The notes below the pieces were generated by a model that saw only the letters and a program-made list of their open reading frames with translations, was not told the origin of the DNA and did not search any database. Positions 11,287-22,242 of a DNA stretch of 64,000 nt are shown piece after piece (position 1 is the first letter of the stretch; each line of letters starts with the position of its first letter). Made by a program: the position numbers and the translations under genes. This DNA is from Echria macrotheca. Its lineage: Eukaryota; Ascomycota; Sordariomycetes; Sordariales; Schizotheciaceae. Location of the stretch: positions 1-64,000 of the forward strand of contig MU839830.1 of the NCBI GenBank assembly GCA_030411725.1, read 5' to 3'.

Positions 11287-12080
11287 GACAATTTTGAACA
11301 GAGTTTTGAGTGTGAATCATGTGGAAGAGGATTCCATCCAGTTTCCATTCTCATTGGGTTGGTTCGGCTGTTTATATGTTGGGACGCCTTTACGTCTCCT
11401 GACAGGCCGTGGCTCAACTTTTCCGGGGTTAATAACTTAATATACACATCACCGCATACCGGGAAATGTGGCGAGTTTAGCACAAGCTGGTCCATGTTAT
11501 CCAATCTATGTGCCATCACGTTGCAGCACAAGCGGAGAAAGCCGATTGCCAATCATTCCCGATCTTGTGTTAGCAAAGGCCAAAGAGAGAACCCGGCTGA
11601 ACTGCGTCTCGTCGTCTTTTACAAGGAACTACATCAATTCCAGTGTGTTTCTGCTGGCGGATGACAGTGATGGGTCATAGATCCCTCATTCTCTCTACTA
11701 GTTCATTACGCCTGGTACGTACTTAGACGGCTTTTCAAATGTTGCACACTCAAGTTAGACGCTTGATGCGGACATATGATGTATAGGCTCACAGCGGCAT
11801 TGTGACCATGAAGTGGCTCGAGTGGTTTCATTTCTTGAGGGAGGCAGAGACTCCATAGAGATACACGGACTGGACCCAAATGGCAATGACGAGTCAAATA
11901 GCGAAAGGTGGATGGATAACCCCTTGAGATGACCAGAAACAATGCAGCAGTACGACCTGATACGCTTCGTGTCACTGGCTTTTGGGAACACTGCAGCTGT
12001 CTCCCAGCCCGCCGTTGTGCGAGACCGGCAGCATTGGACATTCCTGTCAGTTGGGCAGCAAGCTGTTCAAATTCGAAACA
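11287..12080. other. Intergenic before the Met-Cys gene cluster
   Basis: Holds the upstream regions of the secreted-protein gene (minus) and of Met-Cys gene 1 (plus). No gene, tRNA or repeat recognised. Confidence 0.5.
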
Positions 12081-12301
12081 TATAAAGATCCCTGATTCCG
12101 TTTTCGAAGTCTCCTTTCTGCACTTCAACACGAATTCCTACTCACTCATGGAGAAAAACCACAACAAAACATCTCCAAATCTCACGCTCCACTCCGTTAT
12201 CAACACCTCACACGAGTAAGTTACTACACCGCTACGCGATCATGAACCACTCTTAGTTTACAGCCCGTGAGACCAAGGCAGACAGCTCCGACCTAGTCAG
12301 C
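12081..12301 (+). promoter_or_regulatory. TATA box, 5' leader and leader intron of Met-Cys gene 1
   Basis: TATAAAG at 12081 opens the region. A leader intron runs about 12216-12263 (GTAAGT...TTTACAG). GCAGACAG lies about 17 bases before the ATG. The same layout precedes Met-Cys genes 2 and 3. Confidence 0.65.
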
Positions 12302-12505
12302 ATGTGCGTCTGGTTGCACAAGCGGTGGGCCTGCGGCTGCCACGACGGCGAAAGGAAGATGCTTTCTCTCTGCAAAAAGTGGAAGAGGAAGGTTAACCTC
12401 GGCGGCGAATGTACCATTGAGACGATCAAATATGTACAGTACGAGGACAGGTGTATCTTCCATGGAGGATCGGTGAATTTCGAGAAGGCGGGCAAAGAAC
12501 TGTAG
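12302..12505 (+). CDS. Met-Cys family small cysteine-rich protein 1
   Basis: A 67-aa basic protein with no signal peptide, starting MCVWLHKRWACGC. Cysteines fall at residues 2, 11, 13, 24, 37 and 51. The core is CKKWKRK, then GGEC, then CIFHGG. The pattern MC-x8-C-x-C-x(9-10)-C-x2-W-K-[KR], a central Cys, then C-x2-H is shared with the genes at 13153 and 25007, although the rest has diverged. Four or more Cys with a His suggest metal binding (inference). Conservation of the pattern, of the leader intron and of the promoter argues that this is a real gene despite its size. Function unknown. Confidence 0.72.
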   Translation: MCVWLHKRWACGCHDGERKMLSLCKKWKRKVNLGGECTIETIKYVQYEDRCIFHGGSVNFEKAGKEL

Positions 12506-12904
12506 AGGCTTATATGGCCATCGAAGTCACAGTTTGGGCACTAGGCGGTGTTATGCAATATCTAATTGTGTAATGATCCACACGCTAAGTTGACATGCAT
12601 GTGTGCTAAGGTTGTGATCAACAGGTGCCCCGACAACGTAAACCCCGACAGCGTGTAAACTTACATGTATACACGAGAATCCAAGCGCCGATGAATCCAT
12701 CTCCTCGTTTTGAAACCAATCCCGTCGCAAGGTTGGCGTATGAAGTTCCCGCTGTTGTTTGCTAGCTTTTCCTGCAGGAGATCAACAGTACTGGGAACCT
12801 CATCCAATCTTACAAAAGAGATGCGTGGGTGTGCATTCCTGACACGTAAAAACCAGCTGTGTATTTCTAACAGTGCAGTCCTTGCTGGGTGGTTTCTGCT
12901 TGGA

Positions 12905-13152
12905 TATATAAGGACCCCGAGTCCCCTCTCTAGGTCTCTTTCTCCTTTCTGCACTCATCACCCCAAATCACAACCAACCCGACGAGGACAACGAGCGACA
13001 AAACATCTGCTACTACTTCGCACTCTCCACTACAAACATCATCGCCTCGCTGTACAGGTGAGTCCCCAGTCTACCTACCTACAAAACAGTCCCTACCGAG
13101 CCTCCATATTCTAACACCTGCAGCAGACAGATCTCAGTGAACTCGAGCCAAA
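12905..13152 (+). promoter_or_regulatory. TATA box, 5' leader and leader intron of Met-Cys gene 2
   Basis: TATATAAGGA at about 12905, then a CT-rich leader resembling that of gene 3. The leader intron begins at 13058 (GTGAGT) and ends at CTGCAG 13123. GCAGACAG begins 30 bases before the ATG. Confidence 0.65.
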
Positions 13153-13326
13153 ATGTGCTGGTGGGAGTACCTAGTCTACGCATGCCGCTGCAATGCGGAC
13201 CCGATACGGGTTGACAGATGCAACTACTGGAAGAAGCACGCTAGGCCCGGTGACGTCTGTCCAAACAACACATATGAGCCCGTCAATGTTCCGTCAAAGT
13301 GCTCGATTCACAGCGGAAGGGGATGA
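13153..13326 (+). CDS. Met-Cys family small cysteine-rich protein 2
   Basis: 57 aa, starting MCWWEYLVYACRCN, with CNYWKKHARPGDVC and ending KCSIHSGRG. It has the same six-cysteine spacing as the neighbour 650 bases upstream (67 aa) and as the copy at 25007 (73 aa): Cys2, Cys-x-Cys near residues 11-13, C-x2-W-K-K, a central Cys and C-x2-H. No signal peptide. It lies just before the repeat island. The start is fixed by the shared MC opening and by the conserved GCAGACAG leader motif. Function unknown; a small zinc- or redox-active protein is a guess. Confidence 0.72.
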   Translation: MCWWEYLVYACRCNADPIRVDRCNYWKKHARPGDVCPNNTYEPVNVPSKCSIHSGRG

Positions 13327-13615
13327 AATTCCGCGGGATGGAGTCATAAGGGCTTAGGGAACTGGTATCCCTAGGGGGAAAAAACCCCTCACATTTGCCG
13401 GGAGACGACGAAATGGGCTAGAGGGAATGGTAACAGGGGAATGGAACGACGACGAACTTTCTACATAGGTAATCAAGAATGCGCGAAACGAATCGGCTGG
13501 TACTGAATTCGGTTGGAGGAGGGACCTGCGCAAATAATAGTTTTGTTTTCACCAGGGACAGAAGATGCGCTACTAGGAGAATCGGGAAGGAGGTTTGCTA
13601 TGTTGTTATTGGAAT

Positions 13616-14009
13616 GCATCTGATAGGGGAACACCCCCGTAATAGCGTTTTACGTATCTACCCTCTAATCTACTATTGATATCTTTTTAAAAAGCTCGAT
13701 GTGTACGTGTATTAGGCCTATTGACTATATACAATAGTCTTAATTAGCTGAAGGTTGAGAAAAGTAAAGATTTAAGGTGGTTACGTTTATTTACTTAACC
13801 CCTGGATACGCGTAGGTCGAGACATTTTCTGCCTTATTTTCTCTAAATAGAGGTTTGAGAACGTAACTAATAAATCGCAAAGCCCTTATTCATGGCACTC
13901 ATGGCATTGCTATTACGCCGAAACGCTTTTATTTAAGGATAGGCGAGAAACCTATCTTTAAAGGGGATGCGTACGGATCAAAAGGGGGGTGCACCCCCTA
14001 TTAGACGCC
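13616..14009 (+). mobile_element. MITE family M1, copy A
   Basis: A non-coding, AT-rich element of 394 bp. The right end GGGGTGCACCCCCTATTAGA and the left end GCATCTGATAGGGG are inverted repeats of each other, the left one decayed. Internal sequence matches copies B-E. No matching target duplication is seen. Confidence 0.85.
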
Positions 14010-14057
14010 TAAATGATAATGGGGCTAGCTGCCTTTAGGAATCTCTTCATACCCAGG

Positions 14058-14414
14058 TCAACCCTTTTCGTCACATACGAGATATGTGAGGCCGTACTGG
14101 CTCCAATTCAGGTTTGGCTTGAGGTAGCCAGGGGCGTTGGCCCTGCGCAATGGGTTCGGGTTGGGCCCGGCGAGCATCTGCTTGCTTGCAATCGAGGTCT
14201 TTCTCTTCTTTTTGCGAGGGTTAGATAGTCCTTGCTCGTCAGTGGTGTTATCTTTCTTCGTAAACGGCAGGTCAACATCCCAAGTACCGGTGAGGATCCT
14301 GGATTCGTTTTTGCGACGCTCGCGAATCTCTCCTAGGTGGCGATTGGTCGAGTTTGTGTTCCAACCTGAAAATACCGCGTCCCAGAATCCCTGGCGAGAC
14401 TCCGCACACGGCAG
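14058..14414 (-). pseudogene. Fragment of unknown repeated gene (copy 1)
   Basis: An open stretch of about 118 codons with no start. It reads through RQGFWDAVFSGW, RERRKNESRILTGTWDVDLP, RKKRKTSIASKQ, GPNPNP and NLNWSQYGLTYLVCDE, then a stop. The last ~55 residues match the fragment at 22750-23289 almost residue for residue, although the DNA differs at many sites. An in-frame stop at 14415-14417 cuts the upstream part. I do not recognise the protein. The lysine-rich RKKRK stretch could be a nuclear signal. It is probably part of a transposon or a decayed multicopy gene. Confidence 0.6.
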
Positions 14415-14574
14415 CTACCTCGCCAGTGTTACCCGCTTTCGCGACCAAGGCGATAATATCGTCGCACATCTTCTTCTGACGGGTGGTTCGTCTCTGGGTT
14501 CTAGACTTCAACCTCTGCAATAGATTCCCTATAGGTGATGCCTTTATCCTCAAGCACCCTCGGTAAGGTCGATG

Positions 14575-14650
14575 GTGGCGCTCTCCTTCTGGTATTTCTG
14601 GAATTGTATCGTAGTATACAACCAACCCGATCCGCTCCGAGTCCATGGGG
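14575..14650 (-). pseudogene. DSERIGL fragment, copy 1
   Basis: A short conserved coding scrap (DSERIGL, then the bases for TTIQFQKYQ in a shifted frame) that recurs at 15675-15745. It lies upstream, on the minus strand, of the fragment at 14058-14414 and may belong to the same gene. Confidence 0.45.
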
Positions 14651-15674
14651 ATCATAACGTTGGGCCCGGTGGGAGGGGGCGTTTGGATATGTGCTTTGCT
14701 ATATACAAACAGCGGGCTTGGTGGACGATTGCTCCGACTGCTTGGAATCTGTCTGGATACAGGCCAGCGCGGTTGTAGACGTAGGCCCAAAATATGAGAT
14801 CAGCTGGGTATTCGCGGTGTCCCACGGGATAGAGCATGACTGGATAAAGATCCAGGTTCTGAGCGAGCTCGATCAACTTGGGGGTCTTGGGGGGCGTTGG
14901 TGCTTCCAGACCTGGAGGACTTCCTCGAAGAGCTAACTACCTACCTACCTATTGTATTTGAACTCGTCGCAGCTTCGCTGTCTACCCACTGACCAATCAC
15001 TGGTTCCCATATCGAAACATCGCTGCCCGGGCAATAAACCTGCTTCATCAAGGATCTTATCATTGACTGATCACTTGTCTCTCTTGCCAGGCCTGTTATT
15101 TCCAGCCAGAGTGAAGGGGTGGTAGTAGTGCAATCCAGGGTCACAGCCAGGGTAAGAACAGCAGTTGGGGGTGGGTGGGTTACAGCATTGAACTCTTGCC
15201 TAGGTACTCAAGATACAGGGCTTTTCCCTCCCTTCTTATCCTTCTTCCTCCCTGCAACCTTCTCCGTGACCGGCCCTGTGTTTATTCGCTGCGTGAGCCA
15301 GGCCCGCACTTGGCGAGAGCGCTGCAGACCTATCCAATAACCCTTCTATAGCCCCGCTCCGAAGGCCACGTCGGTCAACCCCCCAATGGCCCTGACACAG
15401 TCGCCTGAAACCTGCGTCCCCGGCCTGGACCGATTGGCCGACTTGACATCTCTCCGGCCCTTAGACGATGCTTGTTCCAGTCCGAACCCAAGCTTGGATG
15501 AATTGAGCAGCTCGACGAAGGCGGTACGGATTTCCATGAAACGGACTCTTTGTCCTTCATCTTATTCGCTTGGCTGATGGCGATTTTTGCTTGCGTCGCT
15601 AAGGCGACCTTCTCCATCATACAGTCCCTCGCTCTTCGGTCAACTGTTTCCCAACGCTCTCGGGAAAGTGTTCC

Positions 15675-15745
15675 GCCATCGTTTTGGTATTTCTGGAATT
15701 GGATTGTGGTATATAATCCGATCCGCTCGGAATCCATTGTCAGAA
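15675..15745 (-). pseudogene. DSERIGL fragment, copy 2
   Basis: Reads DSERIGLYTTIQFQKYQ and continues as LSRERWETVDRRARDCMMEK before losing frame near 15560. It matches the scrap at 14575-14650 in DNA as well as protein. Unknown family. Confidence 0.45.
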
Positions 15746-16453
15746 GGCTTGATTTGCTCGACCAAAAGTCGGAGTCGAACGAGGACGAAGGCGCAAGCTT
15801 CTTCCGGTCATCTTTGATCCGCTTTACAAGCTGGTCGTGTTGCTCTTCTATGTCGAGGGGCGGGTTGGATTGGGCAGCCTTTCTCTTGCTGCTCGATCGG
15901 GCGGGGATAGTACCGTTGGGGCGGGGGAGGGGGGGCAGTGGCGCCGGGGTTTGATGATGTCGGGCAATTCATCGACGACTCCCTCTTGGGGAGGACTGGT
16001 GAGGACATGCTGGGCTCTCGGACTGGGATAGCTGGTGGTGAGAAGGGTAGCTGTGAAAAGGTGGAAGAAAAGGCGCTGGGAGCCACGAGGAAAAGTTTTA
16101 TGGTCTGGCACGCTGGTGTTTTGGCTGCAAGAGTTTGAAAGTGTTAGGCTAAGGCAGGAGCTGCTGGAAGGAACTGGAAGCACCGGCAACCACCGCGCCG
16201 GCTGTAGTGGCGATAATGGAATACACACACATTAGGTACGGATTGCTTTGCCAACCAGGTAGATGCCTATGATTATATCGAGAATGCATCGACAGGATGC
16301 AGGTACGTATGCTGGAAATTCAGGGCAACTGTGGCAGGACGGACCGGGCCCATCAAGCTTTCCGTAGAGGTTGCCAGCATGTGACAGCAGACAATGGCAC
16401 GAGTTCGGGAAGCGGTGTGAAGTTCATCTGATTCGTCCACTGACATTCCAATA

Positions 16454-16878
16454 GGCGTCTAATAGGGGGTGCACCCCCCTTTTGTTACGGATGTATCCCC
16501 TTGCCATAGCGTTTTACGCATCCGCCCTCTAATCTACCGTTAATATTTTCCCTGAAAGCTCTATATATATTTGTTAGAGGCCTATTTTACTATATATAAG
16601 GGGGTTTTAAATTTGTAAAGGCTGATAAAAGTCGAGGTATAAGGCAGTTGCGTTTAATCGCTAGGCCCCTGGGTATACGTTAGGTCGGGACCTTTTATAT
16701 TTCATTTCCAGTAGATTGCGGTTTAAGAACGCCGTTGATGGATCGTAAAGCGCTTAGTAATGGCTTTTTTGCTATTTCTAATACGCCGAAACACCTTGTA
16801 TCTGAGGATTTACGCGAAAAATGTATCTTCAAGGGGATGCATACGGACCAAAAGGGGAGTGCACCCCTATCAGACGCC
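16454..16878 (+). mobile_element. MITE family M1, copy B
   Basis: 425 bp with intact inverted ends: GGCGTCTAATAGGGGGTGCA at the left and GTGCACCCCTATCAGACGCC at the right. The interior is AT-rich and non-coding and matches copies A, C, D and E. It ends 71 bases from the DUF6536 stop codon. No clear target duplication. Confidence 0.92.
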
Positions 16879-16949
16879 ATCATTTGCAGCAAAGTTCGAC
16901 AGGTGTCGACGTTGTGATCTGGTTTTAATAGACACATGCCCCCGGCCCT

Positions 16950-19345
16950 TTAGATGTACCTCATCCCCTCCTGTGGGAGTTTCAAAACACCTTTGCTCAA
17001 CCCAGCTCCAGGCCGCGGCGCCGTCGTAAAAGTGCATTTCCCCACGCCCTTGGTCATGGACACAACGCCCCATTGCACCGGGAGCAGGTACCCATCTTCG
17101 CGGTCCTCCTCCAGGACATGACACGCTGCACTGATGGCTCTGCTGTTCGTCGCCACCATCCTCATCACGCCATCGTATCTTCGAAAGCCCAAGCCCACCA
17201 CGACGGCAAGAAATGCAATGCCTAGCATCATTGCTGTCAATGCCAGTGTCAGCGTAAGCCGCGGGTAACAAAAGCACGAGACCACTTACAGATGATGATG
17301 GCAATGGGGCTATACCCACATGTTGAGAACGAATCCAGCGCATCTACCTCGCCCGAGGGATGAAATGCCGTGATCCTGGCCAGAAACAAGCTCTGTGACA
17401 AGAGCCAGTGCATGACGCCGGAACTTGCGTACAACGGTATCCCGTATCGTAGCGGCAGCGATATGAAGTAACTCGACCGCTGGATGCCCGTCGGCTCCGA
17501 CACACGCAGGGGCTTGCGGACTTTATACATACGGCTGAACTCCAGCTGAACGAGAAACGCGCTGAGCATGATGTTGTAGATGATGTAGATGAAAGAAAGC
17601 AGAAGCTGGGGCAGATTGGCAATGAGGACGTTGGAAATCAGGCCGGCGGGGTCCGAGCGAGGAAGATTGATGACCAGGTAGGTGTAGGGAGTCAGGGAGC
17701 CAAAACCCAGCTCCCAGAGTGAGGACATGGTAATGGAGATGCTGCGATGGCGTAGGCTCACAAATCCCCGGCCAAGAAGAATGGAGGCCGTGGCCATGAT
17801 GAGAAGCCAAATGAAGACGGCGGTGAGCCAGCGTCGGAGGCTCACCGAAGAGTGCCATCGCTTGGCCGAGAGACTGTACACCCTCGGCTCCGATGGGGGG
17901 CTTGGCGCTTGCTTTACGAATCGAGTCTCCCATCTGCGCCGGTGCTCGAAATCGTATTTGCTTGCGAGACCCATGTCGCGGGTCGTCTCGTCGGGAAAGC
18001 GCATAAACGAAGCAATGGCGTCGCCAAGGGTGTAGAGTACCTCGGTCTCACGTGGGTCCGTCTTCGCCTTCAGGGGCTCCTGCCATCTCCTCAAGACCCA
18101 GATGGCGAGCATGATGAGAGCCTTGACGAAATTCATGGATACAATTGTAAACATGATGCCCGGTGAGTATTCGAACCGACAGTGGGTTTGCAGTTGCTCC
18201 GGAGGCTGAACAAGGCAGCGGGAAACTTCGTACCGATGCGGGCCCACGTACCACTTGGTGATGGGTTGTGGGAGCGGCTCGCTCCTTGCCACCCAGCCCG
18301 GACCCGTGCCATTTTCTAGTGCCCACATGTTCTTGGCCCAGTCGTCCATCCGCGGAATGACAGAAGCGTACATAAGGAGGCTGTCCTCTGGTGGCGACTG
18401 AAGCGACGCGTTCTTGACGAGGACAACAACGTTGCCCTGCGGTTGCCAATAATCGTCGTAGAGCGCAAAGCAAGAAGAAAGATCTCGCTCGACATACTCG
18501 TTGTGCATCGCATTGACCTGCATGCCGTGTATGATGTCGGTATAGTTGAAAGACGGCGGGTTGAGTCGTCGGTCGTCCACGACATCCCAGGCAGCGCTTC
18601 CTTGGCGGCGCTCCTCGGCGGCTGTGAGATTCCAAGAAGCGCCGTCGAGAAATGAGTCCTTGACGACGGCCACCGTATAGTCGTAGGAAGATAATGACTG
18701 GAAAACAGCCGAGTTGTATATGAGGTGAATAGGAACGGAGCTCAGGGCGAGCAGAGCCCAGGAGAGTCGTCTCCAATTGCTGATGTAACCAAGATTTCGC
18801 AAGCTTGGGATACCAATGTCTAACCAGCGATTATCCTTATGGGCGCGATCAATGTTGGCCCTGGTGGGTGCCGCCTGCAGCTGCATGCAATAGTTGGATG
18901 CTGACAACATTCCCGTCCCAAGGAGATTGATCAAAAGATGAATCCACTGGTCCAGCGTCCGCACCTTTTCGCAGTCGCCCTCGTAGATGAGACCGACACC
19001 CTTATCGCTGCCATATCGTGAGAAGGCAAAGATGGTCAAGCCCAAGTTAGTGCAGAAGATGATGCCAATGACAACAATTTGGATCACAATGGCACGACTT
19101 CTTCTTGACCACCATATCCGCCGGCTTTTGTGCTCGTCGTCGAGAATCTGCGGAAACCACCACGATAATTTGTTTTTCTCGGCAAATCGAGACACGCGGA
19201 AGCTGGCGGCCGCATCTTCCTCCACGCTCGACACCGCGACCTTGTCAGACGACGGCCTTTTCGTATCGGCTTGCTCATTCTGTCTCTCCTGGCTGGCGAG
19301 ATCGGGAGTTCCCGGCGATATATCGGGCGCTGCTGTCGTTGCCAT
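16950..19345 (-). CDS. DUF6536-domain multi-pass membrane protein
   Basis: Two exons, 19345..17290 and 17233..16950, with a 56-base intron (GTAAGT...GACAG); 779 aa. After a polar N-terminus (about 75 aa), residues 80-240 carry the DUF6536 signature: GDCEKVRTLDQWIHLLINLL, SASNYCMQLQAAPTR, RWLDIGIPSLRNL and SSVPIHLIYNSAVF. A long N-glycosylatable loop and further hydrophobic segments follow (AVFIWLLIMATASILL, LLLSFIYIIYNIMLSAFLV, and AIIISMMLGIAFLAVVVGLGF across the splice). This family is widespread and often multicopy in filamentous ascomycetes; its function is unknown. It lies between MITE B and the decayed region at 19.4-20.6 kb, yet is intact. Confidence 0.93.
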
Positions 19346-20648
19346 GAGGTTGAGGGTGAAACCATCGACATCAGCGACGTGCCGAACAGGATGGCAAACG
19401 CAACATTGAACACGAGCCTTGGTGAGAGAAGGCTCGCACTTATGTAAACTGCACAGTTAGGCATCAATCGCAGAGCCGCATACCTACAGTCCAATGCTGG
19501 TTTGTTAGTTAGCGAGTCTCTGGCAGGCTCTGCTTCGATAAGGAGGAGAGACATCGCATGACCTCTGCCGCCTTTGGCGAATCCTCTCGGGGGCTTCGTC
19601 TGTGAAACTAAATGTGGCGCCGTTAGCGCGTCCAGAAGTCTCGAGAGCTAACAAACAATCCAGCATTAGCTTCATGTATGACACCCAATTAATAGGTAGG
19701 CTGTCAAAACGACAGCTGCAGGTCTTCCGCGAGGCGACACCACTGGTTGACAATGTGCATTTTGGATGCCACCACTCGCTGCCGATTGCCCGACTTGGCC
19801 TGCACCAGCCCGTCCAATACCTAGACGGTCCTCGTGCATGGTGGCGGCTTGATCCTTATCGGAGCTCCGTCGTTGAGGAAAGAGACGACTATGTCTTATG
19901 CCGTTCCTGACCCAGTTCGATGCCTGTTGATAATTCCGTCACGACTTCCGTTGCGCATGGACTCAGAGTTGCTCGTCGCAAGGGCATTGCCGTCGCAGGT
20001 ACCGATGGCTTGCAAGATGAGAATCTCGTAGCTGCGAGACTCTTGCTTCCGAGACATGGGGAGGGCAGGCTCGAGGTACCGAAGGGCGCCGCGCCAGTTG
20101 GGGCTTCCCATTGCGAGATACGCCATTAGGAGGAGAAGAGGAGAGGTGAGCGTGTGGCTGGCCAAACACAGCTGCTGTGGTCTGTTAGGCCAGGCAGGAG
20201 CACCCAGGGAAGATGGAAGGCACGCAAAGACCCACAGGCACTGTAATTTAACAGCCCTCAGGGCTCATCATCCTCTTCCACAATCAAGCATCCTTAGGTA
20301 CCTAGTCTTTCAGGTCCGGGTGATCCTGCCAACAAGTGCTGGTCCGACGTGACCCCAGTGGGCCGATATTACACAACCCGATGGAGGACCCGATGAAGAC
20401 CAATCGTGGTCTGGTATTTGACTTTGGGACATTTCAGCGGTGCCGCGACTTTGGGCGGATACAAGAGTGGACCCAGCAAAACGGCGTCAAGCACATTGCG
20501 ATGGATAACCTGTGGTGGGAAGGGAGTGACAGTGTTCCTAGGTATAGTTAAATCGGGTCCATTATAAACACTCGGTTGAGTCCAAAGACATAAAACTAAG
20601 CATGCACCTTACTAGCTGTAGAAGCTAATGAAGTTCAATGAAAAAAGC
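19346..20648. other. Repeat-derived intergenic region
   Basis: About 19880-20160 is a diverged copy of 24020-24200 (shared GATAATTCCGTCACGACT and GTTGCGCATGGAC). At 20130-20296 an inverted partial and a direct copy of repeat R2 meet nearly head to head. A 71-codon frame at 20336-20551 (MEDPMKTNRGLVFDFGTF...) may be a gene remnant; nothing identifies it. Confidence 0.5.
20184..20296 (+). repeat. Dispersed repeat R2, copy 2
   Basis: GTTAGGCCAGGCAGGAGCAC, then GGAAGGCACGCAAAGACCCA, ending AATCAAGCATCCTTA. Directly upstream (20130-20166) an inverted partial copy gives GAGAAGAGGAGAGGTGAG, so the pair could fold as a loose hairpin. Confidence 0.8.
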
Positions 20649-21362
20649 TCACTTGGCTAGCTCTGCCAAAACCTTGTCGAGCTCCTCCTCTTCGCTCTTG
20701 ACGTACACCTCATACTTGGTGCCAACCATTCCCTGAATTGATTCCTTGATCTCGGCCACCACGTTTTCGGCGTCTGCCCGCCTCGACGGACCCTGCTTCC
20801 AGATGGCGCTCAACAAGATCCTCCGGCTGCCGATGGCCTGCGGGGAAGCCTTGGTCATGTCGGCATCCATAGTTGCAACAACGGGACCCATAATCTTCTC
20901 CGCTTGGGCATAGTCACCCTCGACGACAAGCTGATCGGCCAAAGATGATTGTAGCACCTCGTCCGTATCTCCGAAATGCTCGACGAGCTTGCGGATGCTT
21001 TGTCCGGCGTCCGAGACCAAGCCCAGCCTGGACTGCAGGACGTACTTGGCGTGGAGGAGACGGCGCCAGGCCTTGGGCTGAGTCTCGGCTAGTGACTTTG
21101 GAGCAGCAGCTGCCTCCTCCTTGGCCAGCTTGGCGTCGAGGAGGGAGATCAGGAGTTTGACCTTGTCGTCGGTACTCGCAGTGCTGTTGGGGTCGATGGG
21201 GAGCTCCGAGCGTTCCTCGTCGGAGAAGTTTCCGAGAAAATGGATACACGAGACCCAGTCGATGCCGTCCCAGAAAGCATTCATGGGCACGGCCTTTTCC
21301 CAAGAGAACTGCTGGGCCGAGGCCGACTTGTTGACATTCGCGTTGGAGAACCGGACAGCCAT
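20649..21362 (-). CDS. Unknown helical protein (237 aa)
   Basis: Single exon, 237 aa, acidic (the tail is KSEEEELDKVLAELAK). There is no signal peptide or membrane segment. The sequence is mostly amphipathic helix, with A/L-spaced segments such as VLQSSLADQLVVEGDYAQAE that suggest TPR-like repeats. SWEKAVPMNAFWDGIDWVSC near the N-terminus is the most distinctive part. I do not recognise the family. It is intact inside a repeat-rich region, with codon use like the neighbouring genes, so it is probably functional. A GATGCC-rich minisatellite lies 130 bases upstream. Confidence 0.8.
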   Translation of the reverse strand: MAVRFSNANVNKSASAQQFSWEKAVPMNAFWDGIDWVSCIHFLGNFSDEERSELPIDPNSTASTDDKVKLLISLLDAKLAKEEAAAAPKSLAETQPKAWRRLLHAKYVLQSRLGLVSDAGQSIRKLVEHFGDTDEVLQSSLADQLVVEGDYAQAEKIMGPVVATMDADMTKASPQAIGSRRILLSAIWKQGPSRRADAENVVAEIKESIQGMVGTKYEVYVKSEEEELDKVLAELAK

Positions 21363-22242
21363 GTCGACAGTTTAACAGGAATGTGTTATGGTAACAGAGT
21401 AGATGTTGATGAAATAGGTTGCAGGATTGTAATGGAAAGAGCAGACGACTTGGACCCTCATCATCTTTATACCGTATTTACCTTCTCTTCTCCTAGATGC
21501 CTCGTGATGCCAAGATGCCTGAATGCCTGAATGACGGGATGCCTGGGGACCTTGATGCCTTGATTGTTTAGGCTACTACATTTTTTATTGGATCAACTCA
21601 TAACGCGGTGCCACTCAACTAAAATATTTGTTGTCTGCCTGTTGGCCGTGAAACACGCTGAAAACACTTGCCTTCAGCACACAGTCTGATGATAGTGTGC
21701 CGACCTGCACCGTCATGAGAGGTCGCACAGGTACCAGACCCCGCCAATTCTCGAATGCAACCTTTAATATGTCTTCATTGTTTTGGTGGCCAGCATTTGC
21801 CGGTTCACCAGGCAACTAGTTAACACCAGGCAACTACAATGTGGTTCAGGAAACTGCCACCCGTCATGGCCAGCCGATCCCGGAGGGCATATCGACCAAG
21901 ACCAAGACAGCTCATAGTGTCAGGTATGCAAAGCTTTGCTATCTGTCGTCCTCCATCTCGCTCTTTGTTTGCCTACTACAGAGCACGGCAATCATCTACC
22001 TCCTACGGCTCGCCCTCGGAAGCGGAAAACTGTTGCCTGCGCCTGCGGTGACCCCAGTGCCCCCGAATGCGATCTATGGATGGCCATCCCGGCGTTGAGC
22101 ATGACATCGAGGAGTCTGGAGAAGGGCTTGATTGGGGCCTGAAGAAGTGTTGGTAACGATGCCTCGTTTTTGGAAGAGGAGAGGTGAGCCTGTGGCTGTT
22201 TGGCCCGAGGACGGGACAGGCGAGCTTGGACGTGTTTTTGAA
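21363..22242. other. Intergenic, unknown helical gene to MITE C
   Basis: Contains the GATGCC minisatellite (21496-21560) and, at about 22150-22242, partial R2-like and 24.2-kb-like sequence (AAGAGGAGAGGTGAGC; CGAGCTTGGACGTGTTTTTG). No gene recognised. Confidence 0.5.
21496..21560. repeat. Degenerate GATGCC minisatellite
   Basis: About seven units of [GA]ATGCC with 3-6 base spacers in 65 bases, upstream of the gene at 20649-21362. Confidence 0.7.

Larger units (their letters stand above)
13327..16949. other. Repeat island: two MITEs and broken gene fragments
   Basis: No intact gene. It contains MITE copies A (13616-14009) and B (16454-16878), fragments of an unknown repeated gene read on the minus strand (14058-14414, 14575-14650, 15675-15745) and AT-rich filler. 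Frameshifts and stops break every longer frame. Confidence 0.7.

Noticed and set aside
10636..11664. 342-codon plus-strand frame opposite the small secreted-protein gene
   Set aside because: Antisense to a gene with a signal peptide and conserved composition; Arg-rich and motif-free.
8294..19345. A secondary-metabolite or degradative gene cluster
   Set aside because: No polyketide, peptide or terpene synthase, and neighbouring genes have unrelated roles; the secreted proteins are not co-oriented as a unit.
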